From positions 25,436,517 to 25,500,516 of the forward strand of contig OX419755.1 in the NCBI GenBank assembly GCA_948567375.1: a DNA stretch of 64,000 bases. The letters run 5' to 3'. The translations under genes were made by a program, and so were the position numbers. Origin of the DNA: Lunularia cruciata. Its lineage: Eukaryota > Streptophyta > Marchantiopsida > Lunulariales > Lunulariaceae. The notes under the pieces are model-generated. The model worked only from the letters and a program-made list of their open reading frames with translations, did no database searches and had not been told where the DNA came from. Numbering within the stretch: position 1 is the first letter of the stretch; every line of letters begins with the position of its first letter. Shown piece after piece: positions 1 to 15,535 of this stretch.

Positions 1-1
1 G

Positions 2-1639
2 GATGACTACAATGAGTTCAGGAGAGCTCATTTGGAGGAGATTGAGTTATGGAGACAATATTGGTCTCCACACTATGTCTCCATCACTTCAAGCTCGGTG
101 GCTAGGAGTAGATTGGCTGTACCTACGAGTTCTAGCTCGAGTAGTGTGGGTGGAGCTAGTGGAGGTGCACTAGCTAGAGATAGTGCTACTATGAGTGGAG
201 GTACCGCTGCAAGAGGTGGTGTGGTATCGAGGTTTAACCCAGTGGTGGAGTTCTTCTTGTGTTTGAGGAAGAACTACCAGGGAGTGTGGACTGACAAGCT
301 GAGGAGCTTGCAGGAGTTCCAGCGGAAGGCTGGAGAGAGCCTACGCGAGGCATACACTAGCATGAGGCGGCTGATCAGCTGTACTCAAGGAGTTATTGAG
401 GCCCAGGCAGTCCAATTTTGGTATGGGATACTAGACAGGGAGTTACAACGTAGAGTTCGTGATGCTACGTTGTTGCAGGCTACTTTGCCCACTTTGGTAG
501 TAGTCTTTGGTTAGGCTGAGCATATTGAGCTCAATATGGTGGAGGAGAGAGTGGTGACATCTAGATTTGGTACGCAGACCTCATCCACAGCTGTGACTTC
601 TTCTAGAGTGCAGCAGAGTGCACCACGCCCAGTTGGTTTTTGAGGCTAGGGTGGACAGCCTAGATCCTATGGAGCGAGTGGAGGGCCTAGTGGAGTTAGA
701 TCCTTACCCTCATTTTTGGGTCAGCAGCAGTCAGTGAGTGGTGGTGTTGCTTGTTGGACTTGTGGTGGACCTCACCATCGAAGAAAGTGTACTCAGGGCA
801 GTGGACCTAATACCTTGGGTGCATCACAACCAGCACAGAGGCAGTGTGAGCATTGCCACAAATTTGGTCACACTAGTGACCGGTGTTTTGACCTACACCC
901 GGAGTTACGGAGTGGTAGGGCTGCTATGGCTGGTAGTAGAGGAGCTCCAATTCATGGAGAACAAGGTGGTAGAGGTGGTGGTAGAGGATCTACACCTAGT
1001 TGGGGTGCAGTACCTACCCTTACTTTTGACACAACTATGGCTACTCGGATTGAGCAGTTGGAGCAAAGATTGGCTAGTATGGCTATTGCTAAGAGGAGAT
1101 CAGATTTGGGTGTTGAGGCTTCCACCTCATATGCTGGTGATAGAGATGCTTTGGACTTCATGTGCAGAGCAACACAGGTGGATGGATCTGTAGTAATGAC
1201 TAGGATTGCAGTATGTGCTCCAGAGCCTAGAGGAGCATCAATGGAGTTGGACCCACAGAGAGGAGAGGTTGGGAGACAAGTCAGACTTCCCCAATCTTTC
1301 ACGCTATCTAAGGCATTGCAGACAACATCCATGGTTCCTAGATGTCCCAGTGCAGGTGTGGTAGGTGGTGATGGAGTACATAATGGACTACCTGCTACTC
1401 AGCCACCTGCTACTACAGAGACTAAGTCTAGCATGATGTTGGGGACGGCTCAGCTGATTATGCGGCGTCCTTTGTTTTTGGCCAATGATATGTTTACAAT
1501 GGGAGTTGACCCAACCCTCGTATTCAGGTTGGATGCCACGTTGTGTGAGAGTAGGGATGGTGCAGTTCCTACTACTAGAGCAGAGGTGGTTGGTAGTGGA
1601 GCTGAGCTGACTTGGTTTAAAAGCATGGGATCCGTTTAG
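2..1639 (+). pseudogene. Ty3/gypsy Gag fragment with two zinc knuckles
   Basis: One reading frame (frame 2) is open from the window edge to 1639 apart from stops near 512, 641 and 647, so the gene is broken and its true start lies outside the window. The first part (about 290-500) has the helical, charged character of a retrotransposon capsid domain (for example LQEFQRKAGESLREAY). Two CCHC knuckles follow: one at about 749-790 (CWTC..H..C, slightly off-spacing) and a canonical C-x2-C-x4-H-x4-C (CEHC....H....C) at about 844-885. Gag would coat the element RNA in cytoplasmic particles. The tail to 1639 is low-complexity and Thr/Ser/Gly-rich. No protease or reverse transcriptase follows, so the pol core is missing here. 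The assignment to Ty3 rests on the integrase/PHD remnant downstream. Confidence 0.7.
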
Positions 1640-1715
1640 CAACCAGTGGTTTATGGCAGGCAGCAGCGGCTAGACAAGAGGAGTTGCCAATTAGACCGGC
1701 CTTTGAGAAAGCACG

Positions 1716-2168
1716 TGTCATGCCATTTGTAGTTCCGCATCTAGATGCTCGGACACTAGAGTTCCCGTGATGGTAGTTAGAGTTATTCTAGCAATTTCTC
1801 AGAGACTACTTTCCGACGGTTAGATTTTGTGTTCAAGGTACTGACTTCATGGTGGTGCCCACCGTCACTTTGCACCGTTTGCACCGTCAAGTGTGCCATC
1901 AGCGGGACCGTTAGGGTTTCAGAGCTAGCTCAAGTCCAGGGGGTATAGTTTTGAAGTGAGCTCCAGAGAGCTCATTCCTCTGATGTTGAGTCTTCAAGTT
2001 CCTGGCTATGGTGGACAGAGGCCGACAAGCGTCACTTGGATTCTCTATGCTTGAGTGGGTGTGGCTTGACTGTAATCAGTGCCTAGTTGTTGGCAGTTTA
2101 TAGAGTGACAGATCAAGTACTGATCTGAGTTGAGTTGAGTTGAGTTGAGAGTGGTAAGAAATCTGATT
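1716..2168 (+). repeat. Direct repeat copy 1 (LTR-like)
   Basis: About 450 bp that recurs in the same orientation at 3936-4383 with roughly 90 percent identity by eye. Both copies begin TGTCA and contain a GAGTT microsatellite near the end (about five units here, three in the other copy). Size, orientation and the TG start suggest an LTR. The Gag reading, however, runs into it in an alternative frame, so it could be a duplicated internal segment instead. Confidence 0.65.
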
Positions 2169-2520
2169 ACATCAAAGAAGTGAAGTCAGGGGGAAATTGG
2201 ATGCAGGAACTGTGAGTGTTGGTGGTATCTCCAAGCTCGGTGGATCATTGGTAGCTCGATTCAAGTTCTGTGTTTCCCTAGTGTGCAAAAGCTCATTCAA
2301 GTGATGCAGATTTGGCAGTTAGGCAGATAGTGTGTGGAAGCGCTGGCCAAATTTCGAGCAAAGAAGGAGCAATTTTTTAGCAGTGGTTGTGATTTTGAGC
2401 TCAAGAGGTGAAGGCAGGACCAATTTGCTACGAGTTGGGCTCAAAAAGTCAAATTGAAGGTGGAGTTGGGAAGCTCTTCTCATGAATTTGTGATTTGGAA
2501 AAACCCGCAGTAGTTTATTG
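2169..2520. other. No recognisable gene
   Basis: Sequence between the first direct repeat and the integrase remnant. No open frame or known domain is visible. It may be untranslated leader or decayed pol. Confidence 0.4.
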
Positions 2521-3659
2521 CCAGATGTGTGGTTTGTGACCGAGTTAGAGCATCATTCAATGCTCCTACGCCATAGTTACACCCATTACCTATCTTGGGA
2601 TTGGGTTACCGTTGGAGTTGGGACTTTGCTGGACCTTTACCGCTGACTGTGAGACATCATTGGTATGTTTTGGTGATGGTGGAGCACTTCTCCAAGTGGA
2701 TTGAGTTGGTGGCACTTCCTGACAAGTCTAGTGAAGGGACAGCTTACTCGTTCCTGGATCGAGTTCTTAGTCATTTTGGTGCACTAGCTGAGGTTTTGAC
2801 TGATCAGAGTATAGAGTTTTTGAGGGAGTTTCAGGTCTTGTGTGACAAGGCTTTGATTGATCATCGTACTACATCCCGAGATCACCCTGAGGCAGATGGC
2901 TTAGCAAAGAGAGTGGTTCAGACGGTGAAGAGAGGATTGCAAAGGTATGGTTTGTAGAGAGGCCACTTGGGAGATTGGGATCTCTAGTTACCTTGGTTGG
3001 CCATGGGCTATCCGTTCAGCCGGCAAGCCTCCTTAGCATCCTTCTCTCCATAATTTCTACTCTATGGACGAGATCTAGATTTACCTACAGCCATTCGTCG
3101 AGATGCTACTGTAGTTTTGGACTTGGATGATCCCGATGTATGGATGAGCGCATGTTCTCAACGGGAAGAGATCTTTTGGAGAGTGATGCCGATGGCCTTT
3201 GAGAACTTGGCGATTGCTCAGCAAAGAGATACTTTACGTTATGCTACCATTCAAGGAGGAGGTTATAGACCCTTGATCCGTCGATTTCATCCAAGCGACT
3301 ATGTATATCTACAGTAGACAGCACCGATGACACTTGATGTTTCTACAAGCCGCACTATCTTGAGAGTGCGTGAGGTTTTGCCATCTGGAGTCCTTGTGTT
3401 AGAAGGATGTGATGGTGTTGTTTGGAAGGATCATGTGCGCAATTGTGCGCCATGCCACCTCCCAAACATTGATGGTACTATGGACCCAAGCTTGGCACTT
3501 CTACGTGCAGGCTTGAGGTGTATGTTATGTGGCTCTTCTGGTGGAGCAGCTACTATGTTAGTGTGTGATAGTTGTTCGAGAGGATGGCATATGGCATGTA
3601 TGACTCCTCCCCTCATGGTGGTTCCTCATGGACAGTGGTTATGTCCTAGATGTACTTGA
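2521..3659 (+). pseudogene. Ty3/gypsy integrase C-terminal half with PHD tail
   Basis: A single frame carries, in order, the C-x2-C half of the integrase HHCC zinc finger (CVVC, about 2525-2536), the DDE catalytic core (2595-2957), the linker and GPY/F-like region (3117-3317) and a PHD finger. The core shows the first Asp in WDFAG and the second in LTDQ. The position expected to hold the catalytic Glu, in the DHPEADGLAKR motif, reads Lys. Stops at about 2571, 2955 and 3315 break the frame, and some fit CAG-to-TAG transitions. The protein would have inserted element DNA into chromosomes. With the Glu lost and stops present it is dead. Reverse transcriptase and RNase H are absent upstream. Confidence 0.85.
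3519..3653 (+). other. PHD finger at the C-terminus of a Ty3 polyprotein
   Basis: Spacing C-x2-C-x11-C-x2-C-x4-H-x2-C-x14-C-x2-C with the Trp before the last Cys pair (GQWLCPRC), which is the C4HC3 signature of a PHD zinc finger. PHD fingers bind histone H3 tails. In this position it is likely to have steered integration to particular chromatin, as the chromodomain does in the other elements in the window (inference). All eight ligands are intact although the rest of the polyprotein is broken. Confidence 0.85.
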
Positions 3660-3826
3660 CCTATAGCTAGTTCATTCTTTATATGGTATAGATTGCGGAC
3701 AGGCGACTAACAATGGGGCTCCATAGCACCCGGCCTCCTGATCTTTGCCCATTAGAGGGTATACCATATACTTGGAGTAGATGGCTATCTGGAGTTAGAG
3801 GGACCTAACTGCCAACTAGGGAGGCA

Positions 3827-3931
3827 ATTGTGGCACTTTAGAATCTATGTATGATTTATGTGTGAGTTGTGCTTCTATAGTGTATGATGTTGACAGCGAT
3901 GTATGTTGTGTAGCGATGTATATACGCACGA
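3827..3931 (+). repeat. 105-bp repeat, copy A
   Basis: Nearly identical to 4385-4489 (starts ATTGTGGCACTTTAG, ends GCACGA). It sits immediately before the second LTR-like repeat, while the other copy sits immediately after it. This is the pattern expected of an LTR end followed by a fresh LTR start, or of a local duplication. Confidence 0.7.
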
Positions 3932-3935
3932 TAGT

Positions 3936-4383
3936 TGTCACGCCATTTGTAGTGCCGCATCTAGATGCTCGGACACTAGAGTTCCAATGATAGTAGTTAG
4001 AGTTATTTCAGCAGTTTCTTAGAGACTACTTTCCGTCGGTCAGATTTCATGTTTGGGGTACTGACTTCACGGTGGGGCCCACCATCACTTTGCACCATTT
4101 GCACCGTCGAGTGTGCCATCAGCGGGACCATTAGGGTTTCAGAGCTAGCTCGAGTCCAAGGGGTATAGTTTTGAAGTGAGCTCCAGAGAGCTCACTTCTC
4201 TGATGTTGAGCCTTCGAGTTCCTGGCTATGGTGGACAGAGGCCGGCGAGCGTCACTTGGATTCTCTATGCTTGAGTGGGTGTGGCTTGACTATAATCAAT
4301 GCCCAGTTGTTGGCAGTTTATAGAGTGACAGATCAAGTACTGATCTGTGTTGAGTTGAGTTGAGAGTGTTAAGCAATCTGATT
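3936..4383 (+). repeat. Direct repeat copy 2 (LTR-like)
   Basis: Partner of 1716-2168. Starts TGTCACGCC. Flanked on both sides by the 105-bp repeat, so the full LTR may be 3936-4489. Confidence 0.65.
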
Positions 4384-4384
4384 G

Positions 4385-4489
4385 ATTGTGGCACTTTAGA
4401 GTCTATGTATGACTTATGTGTGAGTTGTGCTTCTATAGTGTATGATGTTGACAGCGATGTATGTTGTGTAGCGATGTATATATGCACGA
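4385..4489 (+). repeat. 105-bp repeat, copy B
   Basis: Second copy of 3827-3931, with only a handful of substitutions. It ends at the point where composition becomes strongly AT-rich. Confidence 0.7.
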
Positions 4490-4830
4490 CACATTTGATA
4501 TAATTTTGACATAATAAGAATATCTATGTACTCTTACGCTTCCAAGAGTACCAAGGATGGGATCAAAATGCCTCTCCTAGCCAAAATTACATGAGTATAT
4601 ATATCAAATTACCAATCACTATGATAACAAGTGAAGGTAGACCAATTGGCTAAGGCACTAATCTAGGAACCAATGATATGCAGTTCAACCCTATTGTGCA
4701 TAATCTTGAAATGTATGCAATTTATTCCAAATAACTACCAAAAACTCAACTAAATTGGCTACTCTCATGGCACCAAGCTGGCCCTTGTAGCCTCTCTTGC
4801 CCATACCTCTAAATGCTAAAATTTAGCCAA

Positions 4831-5290
4831 ATGATGCATTTCTTCTTGCAAAATTTAAATGCCAAAATTAAGCCAAATGAGGCACTCTTCTTGCAAAATC
4901 AAACCTTTTCCTAACCCAATTAACTCCATTAACTTCAGCCAAATGAGGCATTTCTTCTTGCCAAATCAAATCAAAATTCAACCACATGAAGCTTTTCTTC
5001 TTGCCAAATCAAACCCTCTCCAAACTTGATTAACCTTCATACAAATTGAGCACTAGCTAGGGCAAGCCACCACCCAACTTGAGCAACCTCCAACTCTTGG
5101 CAACCTCCAACTCTTGACAACCTCCGCCACCTTTCTTCTTACCAATTGAACCAAATTTCAGCCAAATGAAACCTTTCTTCTTGCCAAATTAAACCCTCTC
5201 CAAACCGGGTTAACCTCCACTAACTCAAGCACTAGCTAAGGCAAGCCACCACCCGACTCTGGTAACCTCCAACTCTGGACAGCCTTTGCT
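4831..5290. repeat. Degenerate tandem repeat, AGCCAAATGAGGCATTTCTT type
   Basis: The motif AGCCAAATGA...TTCTTCTTGCCAAAT recurs about six times. A larger block (knuckle motif, then CAAACCCTCTCCAAA, then AGCACTAGCTAGGGCAAGCC) occurs twice, at about 4990-5110 and 5160-5285. No coding frame goes with it. The flanks 4490-4830 and 5291-6150 are AT/CT-rich, and I see no gene in them. Confidence 0.6.
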
Positions 5291-6149
5291 AACTCTAACT
5301 CCAAATTTGGGCACCTCTGCCAATCTATCAAGCCGCTACAGTTGGCTAACCTCCAAATCCATCGCTAATTTCAAATTGGGCCAAATTGAGTAGATAGAGA
5401 CCTCCCAATCCCTAATTTATCCCTAACTTGAGAGGATCACTTCTCAAGTCCACCCCCAATTTTCCAATTTGCCACTCTCACTTGTCAATTGGACCTCTCA
5501 CTCTCAAATCCGCTCCATTGATCAACAAAATTGAATACCTAGTCTCAATTCAACCTTGATCTTCACTAAATTTTGGCAACATTTTTGCACATTGCCTATC
5601 TCGTGGTCAAATTGGTAGCGAATCACACAATGTTTCTATCTCAAGGAAATCCAAGACCATGATCAAAACTACCGAGGATCCGTCAAGCTTTGGAGATGCC
5701 ACCAATGCCTTCAATTCTTCCATCTAATTTCCCTTGACTTTCACTTCTCTAATGTAATCATATTGCTCTTCCATTTGAATCATATTCAAATAGGATCTTA
5801 ACTTGATCTTTCATTCAATAATTTATTAACAATAAAACATTGATTATAGTCAAACCACACCCACTTTAACTAAGAGATTTCAATTGACGTTTGCAAACTT
5901 TTACCATAGCCAAGGCCTCCAAAACTCAATATCAAAGAAGGGAACTCTCTAGAACAACACTTTAAAAATATACCTCTCTATTCAATCTAGGTCTCCATCC
6001 CGAACAACATCATTGACAATCCATTTGACTATAAAAAAATGCAAGTGATGATGAATCCCGCCATGTGATCAATAACACTAACATGAAATTTGATCACTAT
6101 CAGATAGTCCATGACTGCGAATATTATGGCAGATTACTACTTCAAAATG

Positions 6150-8254
6150 CGAGCAAACCAGCTTTGATCTTACAAATATCATGGCAAAATACTTGAACTG
6201 TTAATTATTCCCCTTTTAGTAATACTTTTAATAATCATGGCAAAATACTTGGAATTTAGTATTGCTATCAACATCTTTGAGATTAGTATTATCTTAAAAA
6301 GGATAACAATGTCTTTATCCTCCCATCAAAGGAACGTAACTAGTGAGACATCATCCGCTCAAATTCATGCAATCTTCCGTTCCGGCTACACTGGTAAATG
6401 TTACGTTTTTTATTTTGCTACAACCCGAAACTTTCAAGAAGTTATATACAGATGGAATTGCTAACTTGATCATTTTCAGGAGGGCGAGAGTTTCAGGGTA
6501 TTACAAACATGAAGTAGTTTATACACAATGCCATTTGTTCATTTACTGAGATCACGTTCCACCCCGTGAGTAAGAATCTAAGGAGAAAATACAGATGAGC
6601 GCAATTCATTTTAGTAGCCCGGTCTACGATGCACTTTCATAAGATAAATGTTGACATTCAATTGCAAGGTAAGAGAGACTAATCTTCCAAGCTATATCTA
6701 CCAACCATCTTGGTGTAAATGGATTTTCGCTTCCTCAGAGCTCTTATGGAAAGTAATATTGCTATTTCTCCATGTAACCGAGTCGTGATTCCGACTGCTC
6801 GAGGAAATGCCTAAAAAATTGCTCAGAATTGCCATGGAATATCTGTCTACAATGCATATTAAAAGCAGACATCTTTTTACTTATCAAAGCATTGAAGATA
6901 GTTTTCTCACGCATTTTGGGATTGGAGTTGATTGACGAAGAACGAAGTACTGAAAATATGTAGTAAAAGTATCTACCTTTTCTTGGTAAGCATAAAGATA
7001 TTTATTTTTTTGTATAAATTAATTCCAATCTGGAGCTCACTCTTTCTTAGACTAATCCTCTGATTAGGTCAATGGCTTTCGGACTGCCACAAACCAAGAG
7101 TAGTTCTCATCTAGATTGCAGAATCGGCTCGACGAGTGTTGAAAATGGACTAGACAGAGAAGGATGATTGACGGCACACTTTATTTCAACTCTACCTTAA
7201 AGATGACATAATTCTTCAATTTTATTTAATAGCAATTACTATACCGGATTTTTTGGACTCTTCACTCCATCCATTCTAGCATCTGCATGCATATTACAAA
7301 ATTGCAGATCAAACCCAATAACTTCAACCTGTTTGTTCCTATCGTGCTAGATGACTGGTTCCCGACTTCTTTTCATTTTTACTACGTGCACAAGATTAAG
7401 CAGTATCATGAGTTGTCCACTGGATCTTGTTCTGTTTATTATAGTCTAAGATGGAAGTGGTACAGTTCGAAAGGTAGCTCAGCTTTAGGCGGACAACTTA
7501 TCTCAGAATATTCACATTTTCTATCAGTAAGCCCTCGTGCTTCCAAGGCTTTGGGGGATAAAAATAGCTATTTGGCTGTAATACCGCGCAGAAAGTTTCC
7601 TCCAACATGGTCTCCATACCACCGAGAGCTACACAAAGAGCTACACAAAGGACACCGATCATGACTCGTGAAGAAAGAAAGCAAGAAAGGCAATGAGACT
7701 TGCAAAGACTATGTCTCCTATAACCCTGCAAAGACAAGCAACTATAAAAGTGACGCCAGGCATCCAGTGCACTGTACAAGGCTGACAAGCCTTAAACCAT
7801 TAGCTTAATGTCAATTCAGGCCGACCCAATATCACCTCAACCACTCCTTACCTATAAAGAAAGTACCAGGATAACCGCACTCCCCGAATATTACGGTAAT
7901 TTTCCCGAGGAGCTGAACTTGGAGAAAACCACTTGGCCTCCTAAATGTCCATCTTGCTACCAAACCAAATTGAATGGTGCGAGAGTATGCGTTGTACCTT
8001 TACTTCTGAAGCTACTTGAAGCAGAGTTTCCTAAACCTTCACTCAGTAACATATTGAGTAATAGAATATAAATCCCGGTAGAAATAACCGGGCTCCATAC
8101 CCACGTCTGACCACGGTGCTCAGCGACATATAATTTATCTGTACACCAGGAAAGATCGATGCGCCTGTTTCATGACATCTATAGTACAGACTGTGCAGCG
8201 TAAATTCGAGCCTGTATACCCCCACTTTATCATTTGGTCACCTTTCCGTTGAGC
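6150..8254. other. Downstream flank of PEX10, no recognisable gene
   Basis: Composition rises in GC here relative to the retroelement DNA on the left. Open frames of about 60-125 codons occur on both strands (for example 7287-7664 plus), but none resembles a known protein or has a convincing start or splice context. The left part may be 3' UTR and intergenic spacer of PEX10. Confidence 0.4.
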
Positions 8255-11484
<3,230 letters not shown>

Positions 11485-14400
11485 TTAGCTTGTGCCCGCT
11501 CTCAAACTGCCGAATTCTTGACCTACACTCTCCTCTGTCAATTGTCCCACTCAATTCACAGACCCGAACCAACATCAACCACTGCCAACCCTAAATTGTG
11601 CGACAAGAACCATAACCTCTTCATCCTCTACTAGTAGCGGTCACTGAGATCGGGTACACAATGGAAGTATATCAGATGAAGAATATCTCCGTCACTCCGA
11701 AAACTGGTCTCGTACTCGAATTCGCTTTCCCACAAGTGACTGGCCGAGCAGTGAAGAGTCACTGACACAACGCGGTGACAGTCGTCTAAAGGCAGCGTAA
11801 GCAGGCACTTATTCATATTGGTGCTCTTCCTCACGATAATCCGAACACGACTCGTAGCGATGCGCCTTTTCCTCGGACAGAACAATCGAAAGGACGAGCA
11901 AGTGCAGAGCTCTCCCTCTTTTTGCTGGGTCGGGACAGAAGTCGGAGGAGTATGGGATCGGCGAGGGTTCTACTTTGTTTACTTACTCGACTGGATACTT
12001 GATATCCACGAGTGCAAGAGCTGTCTGCCTATGAGATGACGAGCCTGTGGATGGAACAGAGTTCCTTCCTTCCATTTGGGATGGGCATCGATGAAGACGA
12101 TTCCCTCTCTTACATTTTTGTTGATACCTTCCACTAAATCAATCATGGGGAAGTACAGCGGCATGAAGTAAGAATGGTTGAGGGTGGTGGGGACATGTGC
12201 CGCACAGCAGCATCCATGTTGAGTAGGAACGCATGGCTGTCGTCTGTACTGCACTCATGTCGGCCCATCATTACCCATCATACGCATGGCAGCAGTCCCT
12301 ATCCAGACACGTGCCATTCACGCGCTGAAAAGGCGTGATAGATGTCACATGCTCATGGTGAAATGCGCCATTAAGTCCATGAATGCGTTGACGAGTATCA
12401 GTCGGAGCGTGCGGGCCACCCTTTTCTTCCATTGCCTTGCCCCCGTGAATGCTTGCGACTCGACGACATCGGGACAGCTGCAGCGCCAGCAGGTCCTCTT
12501 TCTATGTAGAGTGACATTAGGGCTTCCCTGCTTCCTTCAATTTGGAAACGAGTGCGTTTCCATTCCCATTCCATTCCATTCTCCATAGAGTACATAATTT
12601 TACACCACTGTTCAGTACAGTATAAGGTACAGGTCGGCACGTGAAACGCTGTGGTGGACGCCTGGCCTGGCCTGCCTCGTCTCTTCCCCTCCGGTGAGGA
12701 AAAACCAAAGCCGGCGCCGTCAAGACCTACTGTACTGGACTCCTCTTGAAAGCGCATGGAAGAAGATGCTGCGCTTGCAGCTTTCCGCAAAGAAGCCAGG
12801 AAAGTTCATATACACGGCGCACGCGTAAAGCAAGCCACATTGCTCCGAAGGAGGACAAGGACCAATTTACGACAAAACACATGCGACGAACATGCCTCTC
12901 CAGATGTTGACCGCGATTCAGCCGACGAGCAAAAATTCCTTGATCCCGCTTGTCTCAATTGCCCTGTAGTTTTAACGTCAACTATATAATACTGTAGTGA
13001 ACATCAAACATGAGTTTTGGGTTGAGGACACGTGAACTCATCACCCAAAAGCGTAAGGTAGTGCACTCTGGAGTCGACAATTAATGAATTCCAACTGTTC
13101 TTCTTGAGTATCTTCTGAGTTACTTGGAAGGGGATTCTTTTCTTCCATGAATCGAATCACATCAAGCCATGCGATCAAAGTTAACAGAGTGCTTTCTTTC
13201 CTCAGTGCATTCGTTTGCCATCGAGCTTCTTCCGAGAAAATTTGATAAGTTCTCCGACATTGGCACTATTTCTGCAAGGCTCGTAAGATGAACAGGAGAG
13301 CAACTAACTTTACACATTATAAGTGCGATTGCATTCCAAGTTTCACTAGTACTGGATAAGCACATGCATTACTGTATGTAACCTCAGTACATTTTTGTGA
13401 TCATTAGTTTCCGATCTGAGTTCCACTAACAATACGAGAGTGAGAAAAGTTTATCTCAACGCCTGGTTGCAATCAAAGACGGATTGCATTTTCATGGTGC
13501 ACTTAGGCAGGTCCGACTGTACGTCATGTAACGGCCACCGGACTTTATCTTTCCTTCACCACAGTTAAATCATCGTCATGTGTGCTCAAAGTCCCAAACT
13601 GGTTTTCTTGATCCACCCAACATAGGAGGAAAGGCCCCCCTTGCAACAACAACTAAACTATACACACATACAGTACGATTCTGTACCCATAAAAAAGATG
13701 ATATGTCTCCTACAACTTGATGGAGTCTAGGATTGCATTCCAGGAAGCAACCACCTATGCGAGAAGAAGCGAGACTAGGACAGAGAAGACGCACTGTCCT
13801 CCCTACGAGGAGCCCCAATGTAAAGTCTCCCTAAAGTAGTAGCGGAGATACCCTAAGTCCATGTTCTGAGAGATCTTCCTCTTTATTGATAATCACATAG
13901 CATTTAGTTTTAGATTCAACCATACTCAGGACCGCGTTCGGGGACTGAATCACATGTCAAGTTTATCATACGATTCAACAGATCCTAAGTTTACCTAAAG
14001 ATTCAGTTGATAACAGAACTCATATTCAGTTGACATGTCGCTGATCTGTTTCCTTAGCATTTTGGTTTCTTCAGCTTTTGGCCATTTGCGGAAGACATAG
14101 TTCTCACAGTAACAATACCTAAAATTTAAACGGGTTCCGGACAGGATTTGCGATACATCATCACAACGTTAGGAAACGAATTCTTAGTTGACATATATCC
14201 CGCCAGTCCAATAAAGTTGGCAACCGAAATGGACCTAAAGATCAATTCGCTTTAGTAAATGGAAACACGGGAAAGGCGGGGATTTTTGCAAGACTCGCTA
14301 CAAAGATTAGGTAGAGAAAAGCATAGGGAAGAGAGCAACCAAAACCGAACACACTCGCGTTTTTCTAAAACTGTCCGCTGGATTCTTTGATCAGTAAGCT

Positions 14401-15180
14401 ATGCTATAAACTCTTCAAATTTTACTGCACAAGGGACGTGTACACAAACAGAGTCTATGACATCAACACAAACGAAACTTGAACAAACATGAACGAGTAA
14501 AGTCGACAATCTGTCAACAATATGATTTCTTTCAGTATTTTCGTAAACTTGAGTCCGTCTGAGTCGAGAACCGTTATTCCGGATATAGTCGAGTTTACAA
14601 CACTTTGTGGCTATCCACACCCGTGAACATCCAAGAGTAGCTCAGCAGGCATCCATCCTTTCAACATACGGGAGGGGAGGAATGTGCCTTTCTCGAATTC
14701 AAATCTGCATCGTTCGTGGGACGTTGGTTCCTAGTTGTTGGTTGGGAATATCACTTCGATGCAGTCGATGATTGCTTCAGGTCTTGGGCATGAGAGAGGA
14801 CGGCAGCTGAGCTGCGCGCCGTCTAGTCACCTTGAAAGACTCATGAACCAACCGGTAGACAATCGAGGTGGGGTGTGGAACCATTTTCCTCCCTCTCTCC
14901 TACTGGCCTCAATCCTCGCCCACAGATATTCGAGTCAAATATCTTGGGATATGATGATGCGTGCTGCTGCTGCAGCGTTCTGTATCGTACAGTTACTACT
15001 GCGGATCTACTCTAGAAGGCCTCAACAGAAGCGGCTATAAGGGACCTTCAGTATGTCCACTGTTACAAAGTTATCTACGGAAACTGGAAGAGGGCAATGG
15101 GCCACGAAAGGTGGGTTCAGGTAAGGTAGGTACGGTAGTACTATTACTGGACGCCTGATAGAAAGAAACTGTCCAGCATA
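11485..15180. other. Upstream of PEX10, no assignable gene
   Basis: Presumably holds the PEX10 promoter and 5' UTR next to 11484. The longest open frame is a minus-strand one at 12398-12790 (130 codons, GC-rich, Ser/Arg/Gly-rich). It has no recognisable domain and could be chance or a first exon. Other frames (13576-13818 minus, 14399-14620 minus, 14735-15040 plus) are unrecognised. A small multi-exon gene could still hide here. Confidence 0.4.
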
Positions 15181-15183
15181 CTT

Positions 15184-15350
15184 AACTAGACTTTTCTAGA
15201 ATAGGGCTAGCCCCATTCTACCTTTTTTTCTCTCCCTTGTACGACTTGCTTAGACTTTTATAGAATGGGGTCTAGCCCATTCTACCTCTTTTCTGTCCCT
15301 TGTACGGCTTGATTGGGTCTTCCCATCCTGCTTGTGTTCTATGAGGTCGG
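15184..15350 (+). repeat. Dispersed short repeat, two tandem copies
   Basis: Two head-to-tail units share TAGACTTTT.TAGAATRGGG, then CTAGCCC.ATTCTACCT, then CCCTTGTACGRCTTG. The second unit continues with GGGTCTTCCCATCCT. The same motif order occurs at 15536-15632, 19139-19205 (inverted), 19855-19925 and 47505-47590 (inverted). The embedded near-palindrome GGGGCTAGCCCC and a C/T-rich stretch recur. It has no coding capacity, so it may be a SINE-, MITE- or TRIM-like element. Confidence 0.65.
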
Positions 15351-15535
15351 CTTTCATCTCTTTACGGAAAAGGAAAAAGGCTTTCATCTCTAAACTAGAC
15401 TTTTCCACTATAGTATGTCTGGGAGAAAATGGAACGGAGCCTCGCTGTCCCAGAGCAGAAACTCAGCGGATATAGATACCTAGAGGTTTTGAGCCCTCTT
15501 CGGGGAACGCAACACACAAACCAATCTAGACAAAT

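Noticed and set aside
952-1332. 126-codon minus-strand frame
   Set aside because: Antisense shadow of the Gag frame with its zinc knuckles on the plus strand.
4831-5290. CRISPR-like array
   Set aside because: Units vary in length and sequence, no regular spacers, plant nuclear context.
15180-15350. tRNA or small structured RNA gene at the GGGGCTAGCCCC box
   Set aside because: No cloverleaf or internal promoter boxes could be drawn; it behaves as a dispersed repeat.
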